A program made the translations under genes and the position numbers. From positions 1-6,214 of the forward strand of contig JAEUSS010000377.1 of NCBI GenBank assembly GCA_016788685.1: a stretch of 6,214 nt of DNA. The letters run 5' to 3'. Below, one piece after another: positions 4,241-6,214 of the stretch (positions within the stretch are counted from its first letter, which is position 1; each line of letters starts with the position of its first letter). Origin of the DNA: Prolixibacteraceae bacterium. GTDB lineage: Bacteria; Bacteroidota; Bacteroidia; Bacteroidales; Prolixibacteraceae. The notes under the pieces were generated by a model. That model did no database searches. It was not told where the DNA came from and worked only from the letters and a program-made list of their open reading frames with translations.

Positions 4241-6214
4241 ATGAGCTCTCCGTCCAATTTTTCGCCATACATACAGATTAAAGGTGCCAAGGTACACAAT
4301 CTTAAAAACATCGACCTAAATATAAACCGAAACAAATTCATCGTAATCAGCGGACTGTCCGGTTCGGGAAAATCATCACTGGCATTCGACACACTATACG
4401 CTGAAGGGCAAAGACGTTATGTCGAAAGTTTATCGTCGTACGCCCGGCAGTTCCTGGGGCGGATCAACAAACCTGAAGTCGACTACATTAAAGGTATCCC
4501 GCCGGCAATTGCCATTGAGCAAAAAGTAAACACCCGTAATCCACGATCGACAGTCGGAACTTCAACCGAAATATACGACTATCTCAAATTGCTTTTTGCA
4601 CGGGTCGGTAAAACCATCTCTCCCATTTCAGGAAAAGAAGTCAGGCAACATCATGTTGCTGATGTAACCAATTTCATTCAGTCTTTTCCTGAAAACACCC
4701 GTTTCATGATTTGTTCGCCACTGAAAATAAAGCCCGGACGCACCATGCTTCAGGAAGCAGAGTTGCTGCTCCAGCAAGGCTTTACAAGGCTCGAAGTGAA
4801 TAATGAAATCAAAAAAATTGATGAACTTTTAAAAGAGAACGATACAACACCATGTAAAGGCGCAACTTGCAACATTATCATCGACCGGGCAACGGTTATA
4901 AACGATGAAGACAACCTGAGCCGGATCGCCGATTCGGTGCAAACCGCCTTTTTTGAAGGACACGGCGAATGCGTTGTTAAAGTATATGAGGGCGAAGAAG
5001 TTAAAGAAGAGCACTTTTCCAACCTCTTTGAAGCCGATGGCATCGAATTCGAAGAGCCTTCGGTGCACATGTTCAGCTTTAACAATCCGGTTGGTGCCTG
5101 TAAAACCTGTGAAGGCTACGGAAAAGTAATCGGGATTGATGAAGACCTGGTCATCCCGAACAAATCACTGTCTATTTACCAGGATGCTGTCGCCTGCTGG
5201 AAAGGCGAAAAAATGGGAGAATGGAAGAGTGAACTGATATATGCAGCCGAAAAATTCAATTTCCCGATACACAAACCATACTACGAACTGACCGAAGAAC
5301 AGCGGCAACTTTTATGGACAGGTAATCAGCATTTTCAGGGGCTGAACCGCTTTTTCAAAATGCTGGAAGAAAACACCTACAAAATCCAGTACCGGGTAAT
5401 GCTGTCAAGGTACCGGGGAAAGACCAACTGCCCGGATTGCCTTGGAACCCGCCTGAAAAAAGAAGCCATGTATGTGAAAGTGGGCGAAAAATCTGTTCAG
5501 GACCTGGTACTGCTGCCAATCGATGAACTTCAGGCCTTTTTTGCAAACCTGAAACTCTCCGAACATGAAACCAAAATTGCCGAACGAATCCTTATTGAAA
5601 TCAATAACCGCCTCGAGTTTTTAACCGATGTCGGCTTAGGCTATTTGACCCTGAACCGCCTGTCGGCAAGCTTGTCGGGTGGCGAATCGCAACGCATCAA
5701 CCTGGCCACTTCCCTGGGAAGCAGCCTGGTCGGTTCGATGTACATTTTAGATGAACCCAGCATTGGCCTGCATTCCAGAGACACCGTACGCCTTATCAGG
5801 GTGCTCCGGAAACTCCAGAAGCTGGGCAACACAGTGCTGGTGGTTGAACACGATGAAGAAATCATCAGGGAAGCCGATGAAATTATCGATATTGGTCCGT
5901 TAGCCGGCCGTCTGGGCGGCGAAGTAGTTTTCCAGGGAACTCATGATCAAATGGAATCGTCCTCAGAAAGCCTGACAGCCAAATACCTCACCGGAAGAGA
6001 AAAAATCGACGTCCCCAAAACCCGGAGGAAGTGGAGTAACTTCATTGAAATTACCGGTGCCCGCGAAAATAACCTAAAAAATGTGAATGTCAAATTTCCG
6101 CTGAATACCGTTTGCGTGGTAACCGGGGTGAGCGGTTCGGGCAAATCATCGCTCGTAACCAAAGTCCTGTATCCGGCACTGGCTAAGATGTTTGGAGGAT
6201 TCAGCGAGAAAACC
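4241..6214 (+). CDS. uvrA: Excinuclease ABC subunit UvrA, Bacteroidota variant, 3' end missing
   Basis: The first 658 codons of a UvrA ATPase; the frame is open to the window edge, and about 280-300 residues should remain given the family's usual 940. UvrA dimers find bulky DNA lesions and load UvrB in nucleotide excision repair. Visible motifs in order are Walker A GLSGSGKS (38-45), the [15 protein letters not shown] segment that follows it, a UvrB-binding-type domain (about 135-255), [10 protein letters not shown] (278-287), the ABC signature LSGGESQR (478-485), Walker B YILDEP (501-506, catalytic Glu505), and the second Walker A GVSGSGKS (629-636). Two zinc pairs are altered. The usual CPxCG near residue 127 reads SPISG, and the CxxC normally before the FSFNNP motif is absent (F263-EADGI-E269), while C287/C290 and C397/C400 remain. 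I recall this pattern from the second UvrA paralogue of Bacteroidota, so a further canonical uvrA probably exists elsewhere in the genome. The start is fixed by an in-frame stop two codons upstream; there is no Shine-Dalgarno site. Confidence 0.96.
   Translation, partial: MSSPSNFSPYIQIKGAKVHNLKNIDLNINRNKFIVISGLSGSGKSSLAFDTLYAEGQRRYVESLSSYARQFLGRINKPEVDYIKGIPPAIAIEQKVNTRNPRSTVGTSTEIYDYLKLLFARVGKTISPISGKEVRQHHVADVTNFIQSFPENTRFMICSPLKIKPGRTMLQEAELLLQQGFTRLEVNNEIKKIDELLKENDTTPCKGATCNIIIDRATVINDEDNLSRIADSVQTAFFEGHGECVVKVYEGEEVKEEHFSNLFEADGIEFEEPSVHMFSFNNPVGACKTCEGYGKVIGIDEDLVIPNKSLSIYQDAVACWKGEKMGEWKSELIYAAEKFNFPIHKPYYELTEEQRQLLWTGNQHFQGLNRFFKMLEENTYKIQYRVMLSRYRGKTNCPDCLGTRLKKEAMYVKVGEKSVQDLVLLPIDELQAFFANLKLSEHETKIAERILIEINNRLEFLTDVGLGYLTLNRLSASLSGGESQRINLATSLGSSLVGSMYILDEPSIGLHSRDTVRLIRVLRKLQKLGNTVLVVEHDEEIIREADEIIDIGPLAGRLGGEVVFQGTHDQMESSSESLTAKYLTGREKIDVPKTRRKWSNFIEITGARENNLKNVNVKFPLNTVCVVTGVSGSGKSSLVTKVLYPALAKMFGGFSEKT

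Noticed and set aside
4109..4297. 62-aa open frame on the minus strand across the uvrA start
   Set aside because: It covers the divergent promoter region and the first codons of uvrA, is Lys/Phe-rich from AT-rich DNA, and has no family signature.
4619..5060. Frameshift or sequencing error as the cause of the missing UvrA cysteines
   Set aside because: The reading frame stays continuous with conserved family residues on both sides of each altered site, and both Cys codons of the first site are replaced by Ser codons without length change.
4750..5085. 111-aa open frame on the minus strand inside uvrA
   Set aside because: It is a Ser-rich shadow of the uvrA coding strand. UvrA is in frame and motif-consistent throughout.

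Overview
The window looks like chromosomal DNA from a member of the Bacteroidota, probably an environmental Bacteroidales/Marinilabiliales-type organism; the family is a guess. The reasons are promoter elements of the Bacteroidota form TAnnTTTG, mostly weak or absent Shine-Dalgarno sites, AT-rich intergenic DNA around moderate-GC genes, and protein sequences (the UvrA variant, the ECF sigma factor, the SPFH gene set) that resemble that phylum as I recall it. No mobile element, CRISPR array, tRNA or rRNA is visible.

Layout, left to right. Positions 1-47 (minus) hold the first 15 codons of a gene leaving the window, tentatively the pyrophosphate-dependent phosphofructokinase. Positions 48-174 hold its candidate promoter, a 14-bp palindrome and a hairpin. 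Positions 175-3096 (minus) hold five co-directional genes, in transcription order: an SPFH/band 7 membrane protein (3096-2248), a two-helix membrane protein with a PH-like tail (2246-1725, one base after the SPFH stop), an exported alpha/beta hydrolase (1688-750), a ribbon-helix-helix protein (679-488) and a small zinc ribbon protein (384-175). They probably form one operon driven by a TATATTTG element at 3137-3144, with a perfect inverted repeat over the predicted transcription start and a hairpin just after the last stop codon. The joint job of the set is unknown; its composition suggests a membrane-associated complex with a DNA-binding regulator.

Positions 3192-4075 (minus) hold an ECF-type sigma factor followed by a 75-aa protein of unknown function, closed by a strong intrinsic terminator at 3149-3174. 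The small protein may belong to the sigma factor's regulation, but that is inference.

Positions 4241-6214 (plus) hold the first 658 codons of a UvrA ATPase, transcribed divergently from the sigma gene from a good TTTG-N21-TAATTTTG promoter. It keeps both Walker A motifs, the ABC signature and Walker B, but two of the usual zinc-binding CxxC pairs are replaced. This points to the second UvrA lineage of Bacteroidota rather than the canonical form.

No stretch longer than about 170 bases lacks a gene. The best candidate for a poorly described system is the five-gene SPFH operon and its putative operator.
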